This document shows, piece by piece, positions 1 to 6,706 of a DNA stretch of 19,056 nt; position 1 is the first letter of the stretch, and every line of letters starts with the position of its first letter. The notes below the pieces were generated by a model. It did no database searches. It worked only from the letters and a program-made list of their open reading frames with translations, and was not told the DNA's origin. Made by a program: the position numbers and the translations under genes. Location: contig CAYJOD010000108.1 of NCBI GenBank assembly GCA_964371655.1, positions 1-19,056 on the forward strand. Reading direction: 5' to 3'. The DNA is from CAZGSN01 sp964371655 (GTDB lineage: Bacteria; Desulfobacterota; Binatia; HRBIN30).

Positions 1-16
1 CCCCCCGGCGGCCCCG

Positions 17-52
<36 letters not shown>

Positions 53-62
53 CGGGGGGCAG

Positions 63-88
63 CCGGGGCGGCAGCTCTGCCGCGCCGG
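63..88 (-). terminator. Possible hairpin terminator downstream of OmpA-family gene
   Basis: CCGG-G-GCGGCAG / CTGCCGC-G-CCGG forms an 11-bp imperfect stem with one G-G mismatch and a 2-base loop. It starts about 15 bases after the TAG stop at 104-106, reading on the minus strand. There is no U-tract after it, only G/C sequence, so intrinsic termination is uncertain and it may only be a 3'-end stabilising hairpin. Confidence 0.3.
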
Positions 89-103
89 GGTTGGTGGAGG
101 AGG

Positions 104-1132
104 CTATTCCACATGCAGCTCGACGCGCCGATTCTGCGAACGGCCTTCGGCGGTATCGTTCGAAGCCACCGGCCGCGACTCTCCAAGGGCCTCGGTCTTG
201 ATACGGTTTGACGACAAGCCATGGCTGACAAGATAGGACCGGACCGAATCGGCACGCCGTTGCGATAGCTTCATGTTGTACGCGTCACTTCCTTTGCTGT
301 CGGTGTGCCCTTCGACGATGACGATCAGCGAGTCAGGCTCGCGCTTCAGCGTCGCCGTTGCCTCGTCGAGCACCGGGCGCGCGTCGGGACGAATGTTCGA
401 CTTGTCGAAATCGAAGTTTACATTGCGCAGCACGATCTTCTTCTTCACCGGAGGAGGTGGTGGTGGCGGAGCCTCTGCCTTCACCGGTGCCGGAGGCGGA
501 GGAGGAGGCAGAGGCGGTTCGGTGAAGGTGTACTTCAATGTCACGCCCGCAGTTACCCACTCCGCGTCCTTGGGTCCCAGCTCCGAAGCCTTCTGTGGAA
601 ATGGGCCACCGAGAATGTACGGGTGGGGCGCCATGTAGGCTCGGTTCCAACGCCCGTAAAACCCCAACCCGACGTTGTCGCTTAGGTTGAAATCGAGACC
701 GGGGCCGGCGCTGATACCGGGCGCCCATTGGTTTAGGCGCCCGCCCATTCCCTTGAAGCCACCGCCTTGGCCGAGGACGTAGAAGTCGGCCACATCACCG
801 AGCGGCAGCGAAAGGCGCGGGCCGGCCGTCAGGCCTGCCAAGGTTGTCATTCGATTTTCGTGGTCGAGGTTCGATTGAAAATTGCCGCGGTGGTCGTCGT
901 CAGGGTACTGCGCGATAAAATGGGCGTTGCCCTGCAGCCCGAAGAAGTCATTCATCATGTATCCGACGAACGGACTCGCCGTCGCGCCGGTTCTCACGTG
1001 TCCGCGATAGTTGTCCTTGGTTGGTTCCGAAACACCCAAATCTACGCCAATGAATGGCCCCTCAGCGGCGAGCCCGCGTGACGCGGCGATCAGGGCCAAG
1101 CACAGGAAAGCCAGTCGACGAGCGTGTAGCAT
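104..1132 (-). CDS. OmpA-family outer-membrane protein (beta-barrel plus peptidoglycan-binding domain)
   Basis: This 342-residue protein is predicted to anchor the outer membrane to peptidoglycan. Residues 1-23 form a signal peptide ending LAAEG. Residues 24-204 look like a small beta-barrel, with alternating hydrophobic/aromatic strands and a YTF end. Residues 205-232 are a Pro-rich hinge containing two runs of seven prolines. Residues about 233-342 are an OmpA C-terminal domain: NVNFDFDKSNIRPDA, GHTDSKGSDAYN, LSQRRADSVRSYL and RSQNRRVEL are visible. By family comparison, Asp283 and the Arg pair 292-293 should contact diaminopimelate. The ATG is preceded by AAGGAGG at 5-base spacing. A possible sigma54 promoter lies about 50-75 bases upstream. 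A specific porin or adhesion role cannot be assigned. Confidence 0.93.
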   Translation of the reverse strand: MLHARRLAFLCLALIAASRGLAAEGPFIGVDLGVSEPTKDNYRGHVRTGATASPFVGYMMNDFFGLQGNAHFIAQYPDDDHRGNFQSNLDHENRMTTLAGLTAGPRLSLPLGDVADFYVLGQGGGFKGMGGRLNQWAPGISAGPGLDFNLSDNVGLGFYGRWNRAYMAPHPYILGGPFPQKASELGPKDAEWVTAGVTLKYTFTEPPLPPPPPPAPVKAEAPPPPPPPVKKKIVLRNVNFDFDKSNIRPDARPVLDEATATLKREPDSLIVIVEGHTDSKGSDAYNMKLSQRRADSVRSYLVSHGLSSNRIKTEALGESRPVASNDTAEGRSQNRRVELHVE

Positions 1133-1194
1133 CAGATCCTCCTTCTCATGGGTGACACCGATGTTGGTCCTACGCTTCCGCGTCCCGGGGGCAG

Positions 1195-1211
1195 TGCCGA
1201 TTTTGTGCCAG
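1195..1211 (-). promoter_or_regulatory. Possible sigma54 (-24/-12) promoter for the OmpA-family gene
   Basis: Reading the minus strand, CTGGCAC-AAAAT-CGGCA has a full -24 box (CTGGCAC) and GG separated by exactly ten bases from GC, as sigma54 promoters require. The -12 box is imperfect: CG replaces the usual TT. Initiation would fall near 1184, giving a leader of roughly 50 bases. An NtrC-family sigma54 activator is encoded next upstream at 1766-3121, which makes the match more plausible. This is inference from one sequence match. Confidence 0.3.
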
Positions 1212-1378
1212 CACCTGGACTGCCAAGATCCGACGAGCTGGAGCTACGCCTGCCGCCTCCGTGTGAAGGTTTTGCACGCGTCGTTGCAAGCGTTTCAATC
1301 CAAGGTTGAGCCGGCGCACAATCGCCGTACAGGTAAAGGTGACCGTGGCGAAACTCGTAGCGTGGCCGAACGAATCTC

Positions 1379-1461
1379 GCCCCTTCAGGGCTTCGATCTC
1401 TTGTCGCGACAATCGTCCCAGGGCGTTGCCCTGGGCTTTCGAATCCCTGCCCCTTCAGGGC
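1379..1461. repeat. Cluster of short palindromes (two identical 13-mers around an 8-bp hairpin)
   Basis: GCCCCTTCAGGGC occurs identically at 1379-1391 and 1449-1461. Between them CCCAGGGC-GTT-GCCCTGGG (1417-1435) is a perfect 8-bp stem with a 3-base loop. Such clustered Pro/Gly-codon-like palindromes resemble interspersed repeats of many uncultured bacteria. The units are seen directly; family membership is inference. Confidence 0.7.
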
Positions 1462-1527
1462 GGAAGTTCCTAAACCGGTTAATCCATAGACCGCCGCGTG
1501 CCTCGATGCGCCGCTAAAAAGACGCGG

Positions 1528-1586
1528 CTACTCGGCACGAACGGAAGACAGGGTGTGGCCGAGAAATATCCGTTCGTCCCGAGTAG
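1528..1586. repeat. 18-bp inverted repeat with CTAC/GTAG ends
   Basis: The arms 1528-1545 (CTACTCGGCACGAACGGA) and 1569-1586 are complementary at 17 of 18 positions around a 23-base loop. The outer ends are CTAC and GTAG, so here the tetranucleotides face outwards, unlike the CTAC...GTAG pairs facing inwards at 6289-6322 and 10149-10182. Confidence 0.7.
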
Positions 1587-1693
1587 GAGCCCATCTTTTC
1601 CGGGCTCCGTATCGAGGGACAGGCAAGTCTCATGAATCACCGACCGGAATTGGGCTTTAGCCGGTATCAAGCGGTTGGGTGGTGATGAGAACC

Positions 1694-1752
1694 GCCTAAA
1701 GGCTGGACTCCAACATGGACCTCGCCTTAATGGGCAAAGCCCCTTAAGGCGA
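1694..1752. repeat. Palindromes just downstream of the response-regulator gene
   Basis: GCCTAAAGGC (1694-1703) is a short palindrome. At 1722-1752, TCGCCTTAATGGGC-AAA-GCCCCTTAAGGCGA forms a 14-position stem with one mismatch and a 3-base loop. It begins 14 bases past the minus-strand stop of the regulator gene (1766-1768). There is no U-tract on the minus strand, so it is called a repeat rather than a terminator, although it could protect the mRNA 3' end. Confidence 0.65.
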
Positions 1753-1765
1753 AGGCTGCTGTTCC

Positions 1766-3121
1766 CTACTGGAGCCGCTCGTTCTTGTAGGAATTGAGGC
1801 GGTTGTAAAGCGTCTTGAGACTGACGCCCAGGATGCGCGCAGCCTTGTTCTTGTCGCCGCCACACTCTTCGAGGGTCGCAAGGATCAAGCGATGTTCGGC
1901 TTCGCCAATCGACATGCCGACATTCATGCTCAAACCCGGGGCGCCGGTGTCTCCACTCGCGGTAAGCGGCCCAGCGATATCGTCCGGAAGGCACTGTGGG
2001 CCGATCTCATCGTCGGCGAGGATATAGGCGTGATGGACAAGGTTCTGCAGCTGTCGGACGTTGCCCGGCCACGTGTGGCTGCGCAGACGGTCCCTGACGG
2101 CACGACTGAATACCTTGGCGGTCCCCTCGGCCTTGTTCAAAAGGTTCAGAAAATGATCGGCAAGCAGATCGATATCGGAACCACGTTCGCGCAGCGGCGG
2201 AACCTGAATCGGGAAGACTTTGAGGCGATAGAGCAGGTCTTCGCGCAGCTTCCCCTTCTTCACCGCTTCGTCGGGGTCGCGGTTGGTTGCGGCAATCACC
2301 CGCACGTCGACTTGCAGCGGCCGCTCGCCACCGAGGCGCGTGAACGTCCCGCACTCGAGTACCCGCAAGAGCTTGACCTGGAGCTCGATCGGCATCTCGG
2401 TGACTTCGTCCAGGAACAAGGTGCCGCCGGAAGCGCGCTCGAAATGGCCCTTGTGCAGGCGCTCGGCGCCGGTGAAGCTACCGCGCTCGTGACCGAATAG
2501 CTCGCTTTCGATCAGAGTCGACGATACCGCCCCGCAATTGAGGGGCAAGAAGGGCTGCTCGCGGCGGCGGCTGAGCTCATGGATGGTTTGCGAGACGAGA
2601 TCCTTACCAACCCCGCTTTCGCCGGTAAGGAACACCGTCGCGTCGGCCGGCGCCACGCGTGCGATCATATCGTAGATTTTTTGCATCGCCGGCGAGGCCC
2701 CGATGAGCTGGCCGAAGCGGCCGAGCTTGCGTAGCTCCGTGCGCAGGTTGCCAACCTCAGCCTTCAGCTGGCGCGTACGCAGGATGTTCGCCAAAACTGT
2801 CTTCAGACGCGGGATATCGACGGGCTTGGTCAGATAGTCGGAAGCACCGCTACGCAGGGCTTCGACCGCGGTATCGACACTGGCGTGGCCGGTAATCAAA
2901 ACGACCTGGGTCGAACCATTGGCGGTCTCCAGCAGATCCATTCCGCTGCCGTCGGGCAGCACCAGATCGATCAGGACTACGTCGGGTGGGCTAGTCTCTA
3001 CGAAGGCTTTGGCGTCGGCGAGGGTGGTAGCGGTGCTCGTCTCGAAGCCTTCACGCTGGATCAACTCCGCCAGCGCGCTGAGTATCTCGGGGTCGTCATC
3101 AACGACGAGTGCATTCGGCAT
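1766..3121 (-). CDS. NtrC-family sigma54-dependent response regulator
   Basis: This 451-residue cytoplasmic regulator has three modules. The receiver (about 1-120) has acidic residues Asp8-Asp10, phospho-acceptor Asp52 (LIDLVLPDGSG) and conserved Lys99 (TKP). The AAA+ sigma54-activation domain (about 138-365) has Walker A GESGVGKD at 167-174, the sigma54-contact loop GSFTGA at 214-219 (Ser in place of the usual first Ala), Walker B GGTLFLDEV at 232-240 and RERGSDI at 311-317. The C-terminal Fis-type helix-turn-helix is about 408-445. Phosphorylation is expected to trigger ATP-driven open-complex formation at sigma54 promoters. It starts 5 bp after the kinase stop, with GGAG inside the kinase's last codons, so it is probably translationally coupled to the kinase. 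Target genes are unknown; the OmpA-family gene downstream is a candidate. Confidence 0.96.
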   Translation of the reverse strand: MPNALVVDDDPEILSALAELIQREGFETSTATTLADAKAFVETSPPDVVLIDLVLPDGSGMDLLETANGSTQVVLITGHASVDTAVEALRSGASDYLTKPVDIPRLKTVLANILRTRQLKAEVGNLRTELRKLGRFGQLIGASPAMQKIYDMIARVAPADATVFLTGESGVGKDLVSQTIHELSRRREQPFLPLNCGAVSSTLIESELFGHERGSFTGAERLHKGHFERASGGTLFLDEVTEMPIELQVKLLRVLECGTFTRLGGERPLQVDVRVIAATNRDPDEAVKKGKLREDLLYRLKVFPIQVPPLRERGSDIDLLADHFLNLLNKAEGTAKVFSRAVRDRLRSHTWPGNVRQLQNLVHHAYILADDEIGPQCLPDDIAGPLTASGDTGAPGLSMNVGMSIGEAEHRLILATLEECGGDKNKAARILGVSLKTLYNRLNSYKNERLQ

Positions 3122-3126
3122 GACGA

Positions 3127-4104
3127 TCAGCTCCGCGGCACGATCGGAATCCGCAGGTCGACGACGGTCCCTTCACCTTCTACCGAAGTGATGTGCATCG
3201 TACCGCCAAGCTGTGCTACCGCGGAGACGACGACGTAAAGGCCGCTCCCCATCGCCCGCCGTGCCAACGGCAGGGGGCTACGCTCGTCAAAATACTCCTT
3301 GGGCATGCCGCGTCCGTTGTCCTTCACCTTCACGCTCGCGTAGCCATCGCCGACGCCTAGCTCGATGTCCAGCGCTCCGCCACTCGGCATGGCTGCGAGA
3401 GAATTGAGGCAGAGATTGACCAAGGCCTGCTGCAGGTAGCCATGATTCCCGTCCACGATCACCTCGGAATCGGGCAAAGTCAGGCGCAGTGTGACCCTGT
3501 GCACGCGCGCTTGAGCGCCGACGATATCACGGACCGCCTCGATCAGCTGGCGCAAATCGAAGCGTTGTGTCGCCGAGCCAATCGGTTCGATACGCTTTAG
3601 AACCGTGCTGAGTGAATCGGGCAGGCGTGCCACCTCTTTTGCGAGCATCGCCAGATAGCGCGTCTGTCGCGCGTTGCCGTCCTCGCTGTCCGGAGCCTTG
3701 GCGGTCACTTCTCCCCGCAGCAGCTCGACGTTGAGAGCCAGCGCGTTGAGCATGCCGCGGAACTGATGCTCCACGGATCGTCGCAGCGTCGCCAAGCTGC
3801 GTAGCTGCGTGGCGTGCAGCCGATCGCGGTCGACGGGCAGGTCTTCGGAAATCCGAATTAGATAGCGCTCGGCTTCGGGCAGATAGAAGGCGGTGAGTAC
3901 GCAGCGTCCCTTGCCCTTGTTGCTCCCGGCGTCAACGCTCACTCGCTCACCGGGGCGAATGAGCGCAGCCCTCAGCCGCGCCCTGACGTCGTCCCACTGA
4001 TTTTGCAGTTGCACAGGGTCTTCGAAGCCGAGCAGCTCACAAGCCCTGGCATCGGCAAACTCAAGTAGCCCGCCGCCGTTTACGAGTAGAACGCCCGATT
4101 CCAT
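3127..4104 (-). CDS. Soluble sensor histidine kinase (NtrB-like partner of the NtrC regulator)
   Basis: From the ATG at 4104 the protein has 325 residues. It has an N-terminal PAS-like segment (LMESGVLLVNGGGLLEFADA), a dimerisation/phospho-acceptor helix with the candidate His in SVEHQFRGMLNAL (residue 113), and a HATPase_c domain with N-box NLCLNSLAAM, G1 DNGRGMP and G2 GSGLYV. The H-box lacks the usual Asn-Pro after the His. No membrane segment is visible, so it should sense a cytoplasmic signal or partner. The start is uncertain: the frame extends upstream to a TTG at 4215, but that codon directly follows a terminator-like T-run and has no ribosome site, and the PAS-like homology begins at 4104. 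It sits 5 bp upstream of the regulator gene, so the two form a cognate pair. Confidence 0.9.
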   Translation of the reverse strand: MESGVLLVNGGGLLEFADARACELLGFEDPVQLQNQWDDVRARLRAALIRPGERVSVDAGSNKGKGRCVLTAFYLPEAERYLIRISEDLPVDRDRLHATQLRSLATLRRSVEHQFRGMLNALALNVELLRGEVTAKAPDSEDGNARQTRYLAMLAKEVARLPDSLSTVLKRIEPIGSATQRFDLRQLIEAVRDIVGAQARVHRVTLRLTLPDSEVIVDGNHGYLQQALVNLCLNSLAAMPSGGALDIELGVGDGYASVKVKDNGRGMPKEYFDERSPLPLARRAMGSGLYVVVSAVAQLGGTMHITSVEGEGTVVDLRIPIVPRS

Positions 4105-4219
4105 TAACCCATGCGTTTCCAGGACCCTGCAACGGTCCAACCGGAATCGAAGTTGGCCCGCACCGGCGCCGCCTGGACCAGTCAGGTTTGTAAACAGGAC
4201 ACTGCCGCCGAGCAAGTCG

Positions 4220-4263
4220 AAAAATCGGCGCGCACCCGCGACCGTTCAGCTGCGCGCGGGTGC
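4220..4263 (-). terminator. Possible Rho-independent terminator between the small ORF and the kinase
   Basis: On the minus strand GCACCCGCG...CGCGGGTGC makes a perfect 9-bp GC stem (4255-4263 with 4232-4240) around a 14-base loop. A T-run (TTTTT, 4224-4220) follows after seven bases. The loop is large and the T-run short, so it may be a weak terminator or attenuator. If real, it separates the 130-residue gene from the kinase-regulator pair and argues against the TTG start at 4215. Confidence 0.4.
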
Positions 4264-4304
4264 CCCACGATCCGCCTCACACAGATTGGACGTGAACACC
4301 GTCG

Positions 4305-4697
4305 TCAGGCGGCCTCGGAGGTAACCGCCTGGCCAAGCAGCTCGGCGCGTACCGACCGGGCCGACACACCCAAGACATCACAAATGTTCACGAACGAGTA
4401 GGGCCAACGTCGATCAGTCGCCACAATCCAGCGAAATGCATCTCTATGGAGGCGCATGCGCTTGCGGTTCTTGCTGCCTTTGTTTTTGACGAGATCGTCG
4501 GCAGCCTGCAACAATACGTTCGCCATCAGCTCTCGTTCCGGAGTTACTGCCTTCGGATTGCTCCCGAGACACGCGAGCTGCACCGGCAGGAGGACCTCAG
4601 GATCGAGAACATCTTCATCCCAGATACCGAGCATGCGGTTCATGCTTGGCACAGAAAGCTGGATCCATGCCAACTCGGACTGACTCCAATGCCACAC
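4305..4697 (-). CDS. Conserved-looking hypothetical protein, 130 residues
   Basis: I do not recognise a named family. The protein is soluble, with no signal peptide or membrane helix. The middle is helical (LMANVLLQAADDLVKNKGS), followed by a basic stretch (KNRKRMRLHRD). The C-terminal half contains RWIVATDRRWPYSFVNICDV and LGVSARSVRAELL, which reads like a short helix-turn-helix; similar Trp-Pro-(Tyr/Phe)-Ser-Phe-Val-Asn segments occur in small uncharacterised proteins of related proteobacteria, to my recollection. The longest frame starts with GTG at 4697; ATG codons at 4643 and 4634 are alternatives, none with a good ribosome site. It precedes the kinase-regulator pair on the same strand, 89 bases or more away, with a possible terminator between, and is divergent from the globin kinase. 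A regulatory role is speculation. Confidence 0.7.
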   Translation of the reverse strand: MWHWSQSELAWIQLSVPSMNRMLGIWDEDVLDPEVLLPVQLACLGSNPKAVTPERELMANVLLQAADDLVKNKGSKNRKRMRLHRDAFRWIVATDRRWPYSFVNICDVLGVSARSVRAELLGQAVTSEAA

Positions 4698-4738
4698 TGT
4701 AAGGTCGGCAGCGCCGCAAGAGCATGCAAGATCTTACA
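4698..4738. promoter_or_regulatory. Separated inverted repeat in the divergent intergenic region
   Basis: TGTAAGGTC (4698-4706) and GATCTTACA (4730-4738) are inverted with one mismatch, 23 bases apart, at the edge of the 231-base gap between the divergently transcribed 130-residue gene and the globin kinase. It could be an operator or simple chance. I see no convincing -35/-10 pair in the gap. Confidence 0.25.
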
Positions 4739-4928
4739 ATCCGCTCTGCAAATTCTGCCATGGACAGGCGGCAGTTGACTCTCGGCGGTAGGTCGGAACG
4801 GTCAGCTTGGGCTCCAGGTGCGCTGCCGACGATGCGCGTCGCCAGGGCACCTCGCCGCTTGACCGAAAGGGCGATGACAGTCGCCAACGCGCTGTGGTAC
4901 GGTACTCGGTAGCATCGACGCGGAGTGA

Positions 4929-6227
4929 ATGAGCATCGCTACACCTATGAACCTGGGGCCGGAGGAGCGGACACAGCGTCTAGCCTTCCTCGATTTCACC
5001 GCGGATGATGCCGAGCGGCTGCGCCAGCTACATCCGTTTGCGGAGCGCCATGTCGGTGAGATCGTCGATGCGTTCTACGAACACCTCCTGAAGTTCGAGG
5101 CGACCCGCGCCATCCTGCACGACGAGGAGACCATCCGCCGTCTCAAGCAGAAGCAGCGAGACTATTTCCTGTCCCTGACCAGCGGTGAATACGGCGCCGA
5201 ATACTTCGAAGGACGCTTGCGTGTCGGTGATATCCATCAGCAGATCAATCTCGCGCCGCAGTTTTACCTCGGAACGTATAGCCTCTACATCCGTCTCTTG
5301 ATGCCGCACTTGGTCGCGGAATTCGGCGCCGACCCGGAGCGGCTCAACGGGTATATCTCATCGCTGGTCAAGGTAATGGTCTTGGATATGGGATTGGCCA
5401 TCGATTCGTACATCTGCGGCGGATATATGAACCGCACCCTGGGTGAGCAGTTCCATGAGATGGCAGAGCGCGCCAGCAATGCCTTGGCGGCGCGCGACGC
5501 CGAGGAACGCGCCAGGCAAGCGTTGGTGGACATGGTGGTGCACGATATTCGCAACCCCGTGTCTGGGATCGTCATGACCGCGCAGCTGCTGCTGCGCCGC
5601 GACCCGGTCTCCGAGGCGCAGAGGCCTCGGGTACGGCGCATCGAGCGCACGGCAACCGATCTATTAGGCCTGATCCAGAACATCCTGGAGGTCAGCAAAC
5701 TCGAAGCTGGAATGTTGGTCGTCAAGCCGGAAGAATTTTTGATCGACAGGGCGCTGCAAGAAAGTGTGGATGATGCGCTACCGCACATCGAGGAGGCCCA
5801 GATATCGGTGTCGATTGATGCTCCACCCACACCGGTGATGGTGTACGCCGACCGGACACTGACACGACGGATCTTACAAAATCTTCTCTCCAACGCGATC
5901 CGCCATAGCCAGGCGGCAGAGATCCGGCTGGTTGTGACGCCACAGGACGACCGAGTTCTCGTTGGCATTGCGGATCAGGGCGCCGGCATTCCGCCCGAAT
6001 ACCAGGAGCTGATCTTCGAGCGCTTCCGGCATTTTGACCGTAGCCCACACGCGCACGCGGATACCGGGCTGGGCCTACCCTTCTGCAAGTTGGCGCTGGA
6101 GCAGATGGGCGGAACGATTTGGGTGGAAAGCGGTGAAGGGCAAGGGACGACCTTTTACTTCACCCTGCCGAAACCCCAGGCTGTCGGTGCGAAACCGACC
6201 AGCGAGAACCGACCTGCGGGAACGTAG
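4929..6227 (+). CDS. Globin-coupled sensor histidine kinase (protoglobin domain + HisKA + HATPase_c)
   Basis: This 432-residue cytoplasmic kinase joins a heme-binding sensor globin (about 1-170) to a kinase core (about 190-415). In the globin, DAFYEHL places Tyr50 where HemAT has its distal B-helix Tyr, and VGDIHQQINLAPQFYLGTY supplies His103 as the expected proximal heme ligand. The Tyr-to-His spacing of 53 matches HemAT. A short helical linker (EMAERASNALAARDAEERA) leads to the H-box VVHDIRNPVSG with phospho-acceptor His205, N-box NLLSNAIRHS, G1 DQGAGIP and G2 GLGLPF. Binding of O2, CO or NO or a redox change would be expected to set autophosphorylation. There is no receiver domain and no regulator beside it on the same strand; the NtrC-type regulator across the divergent gap is a possible partner. 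GGAG lies only 3 bases before the ATG; Met7 is an alternative start. Confidence 0.94.
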   Translation: MSIATPMNLGPEERTQRLAFLDFTADDAERLRQLHPFAERHVGEIVDAFYEHLLKFEATRAILHDEETIRRLKQKQRDYFLSLTSGEYGAEYFEGRLRVGDIHQQINLAPQFYLGTYSLYIRLLMPHLVAEFGADPERLNGYISSLVKVMVLDMGLAIDSYICGGYMNRTLGEQFHEMAERASNALAARDAEERARQALVDMVVHDIRNPVSGIVMTAQLLLRRDPVSEAQRPRVRRIERTATDLLGLIQNILEVSKLEAGMLVVKPEEFLIDRALQESVDDALPHIEEAQISVSIDAPPTPVMVYADRTLTRRILQNLLSNAIRHSQAAEIRLVVTPQDDRVLVGIADQGAGIPPEYQELIFERFRHFDRSPHAHADTGLGLPFCKLALEQMGGTIWVESGEGQGTTFYFTLPKPQAVGAKPTSENRPAGT

Positions 6228-6233
6228 ATGGCG

Positions 6234-6381
6234 GGCGTGAATGAGTCGCGGCGGCATCTCCGCCCGACCTTGGTGCGCACGGCGCAGCCTACAAATCCAT
6301 TGTCTATTCAGGATCTCCGTAGCCGCGCGCACCAAGGTCGGGCGGACGGATTTATGGGATTCATTCACAAACTGTACGGAC
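6234..6381. repeat. BIME-like element, copy A (two inverted REP hairpins, CTAC...GTAG)
   Basis: Arms 6261-6278 (CGCCCGACCTTGGTGCGC) and 6327-6344 are perfectly complementary over 18 bases. Inside are CTAC (6289-6292) and GTAG (6319-6322), 30 bases apart. The spacer (AAATCCATTGTCTATTCAGG onward) and both flanks are clearly related to copy B at 10093-10250, in the same orientation. Outer arms GTGAATGAGTC and GATTCATTCAC add a second, partial inverted repeat. It starts only a few bases after the globin-kinase stop and could stabilise that transcript's 3' end. Confidence 0.85.
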
Positions 6382-6410
6382 CCCAAGGAGGGTAGATGCA
6401 GAAACGATCT

Positions 6411-6478
6411 GCGGGGACGTTGCAAGGAGCCGTTCACCTCGAATGGGAGCGTTGAAACAGTTCTTGCCACGTCCCCGC
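6411..6478. repeat. 16-bp inverted repeat within the insertion between repeat halves
   Basis: GCGGGGACGTTGCAAG (6411-6426) and CTTGCCACGTCCCCGC (6463-6478) are complementary at 15 of 16 positions around a 36-base interior. The element lies directly beside the transposase remnant and inside the 208-base stretch that is missing from copy B of the flanking repeat. It may be a mobile-element end or a small non-autonomous element. Confidence 0.7.
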
Positions 6479-6491
6479 GGCTTTCGAAGCA

Positions 6492-6563
6492 GCGCTGAAT
6501 GCCACGACTGACAACGTGGTGAAGCGCGAGAGGCGCATCGACGAGACGTGCGCCGCGAGGCAT
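6492..6563 (-). pseudogene. Truncated N-terminus of a RAYT / Y1 (IS200-like) transposase
   Basis: The minus strand encodes MPRGARLVDAPLALHHVVSR followed by GIQR from an ATG at 6563. This matches the start typical of REP-associated tyrosine transposases (MPRxxRxDAPGxLHHVxxRGIxR), as known for the family. After GIQR the frame stays open but the sequence (CFESRGDVARTV...) no longer resembles the family: the HUH motif and catalytic Tyr domain are absent. Only about 24 of the usual 200-320 residues remain. Its position next to a GTAG-type BIME fits the known RAYT-REP association. I cannot exclude chance similarity in a 24-residue stretch. Confidence 0.6.
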
Positions 6564-6589
6564 CACCGCACAGGGTATGTGGTGTGCTC

Positions 6590-6641
6590 GCGAGGCGAAA
6601 TGACTACAACGAATCGCAGCCTACCGTGCGAATGGATCAAG
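6590..6641 (+). repeat. Tail of direct repeat, copy A
   Basis: The 31 bases from 6590 (GCGAGGCGAAATGACTACAA onward) match 10259-10289 at 25 of 31 positions. CGTGCGAATGGATCAAG (6625-6641) matches 10312-10328 with one difference. Order and orientation are the same as in copy B. In copy B this tail follows the BIME after about a dozen bases; here roughly 208 bases (6382-6589) intervene. Confidence 0.7.
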
Positions 6642-6706
6642 TGGATACCCCTCGACCAAATTGTCGCTACGTCGAATGTCCGACGAGCTTTCCGCAACGG
6701 CGCCGG

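Larger units (their letters stand above)
1133..1765. other. Gene-free intergenic region rich in palindromes
   Basis: I find no credible gene in these 633 bases; the open frames here are short, lack ribosome sites and run across palindromes. The region holds the possible sigma54 promoter (1195-1211), a palindrome cluster (1379-1461), an 18-bp CTAC/GTAG-bounded inverted repeat (1528-1586), a 7-bp hairpin (GGAGCCC/GGGCTCC, 1586-1608) and further palindromes to 1752. Confidence 0.7.
6228..6706. other. Gene-free region carrying a BIME, an inverted repeat and a transposase remnant
   Basis: No intact gene is supported in these 479 bases. They contain a GTAG-type BIME (6234-6381), a 16-bp inverted repeat (6411-6478), a truncated RAYT-like N-terminus (6492-6563) and a tail (6590-6641) that is repeated at 10259-10328. 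The open frames here are short and have no ribosome sites. Confidence 0.7.

Noticed and set aside
1011..1517. Plus-strand open frame over the OmpA start and adjoining intergenic DNA
   Set aside because: Antisense to the OmpA signal peptide, crosses the palindromes, no ribosome site, no family resemblance.
4646..4665. TGGCAC as a plus-strand sigma54 promoter
   Set aside because: The GG-N10-GC spacing fails (TG follows instead of GC), and it lies inside the 130-residue gene.
4770..4800. TTGACT as a -35 box for the globin kinase
   Set aside because: There is no acceptable -10 sequence 16-18 bases downstream.
6075..6566. 163-codon minus-strand frame as a full gene
   Set aside because: Only the first 24 codons resemble a transposase; the rest reads through the inverted repeat, the BIME and the antisense of the globin kinase. 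It is treated as a remnant.
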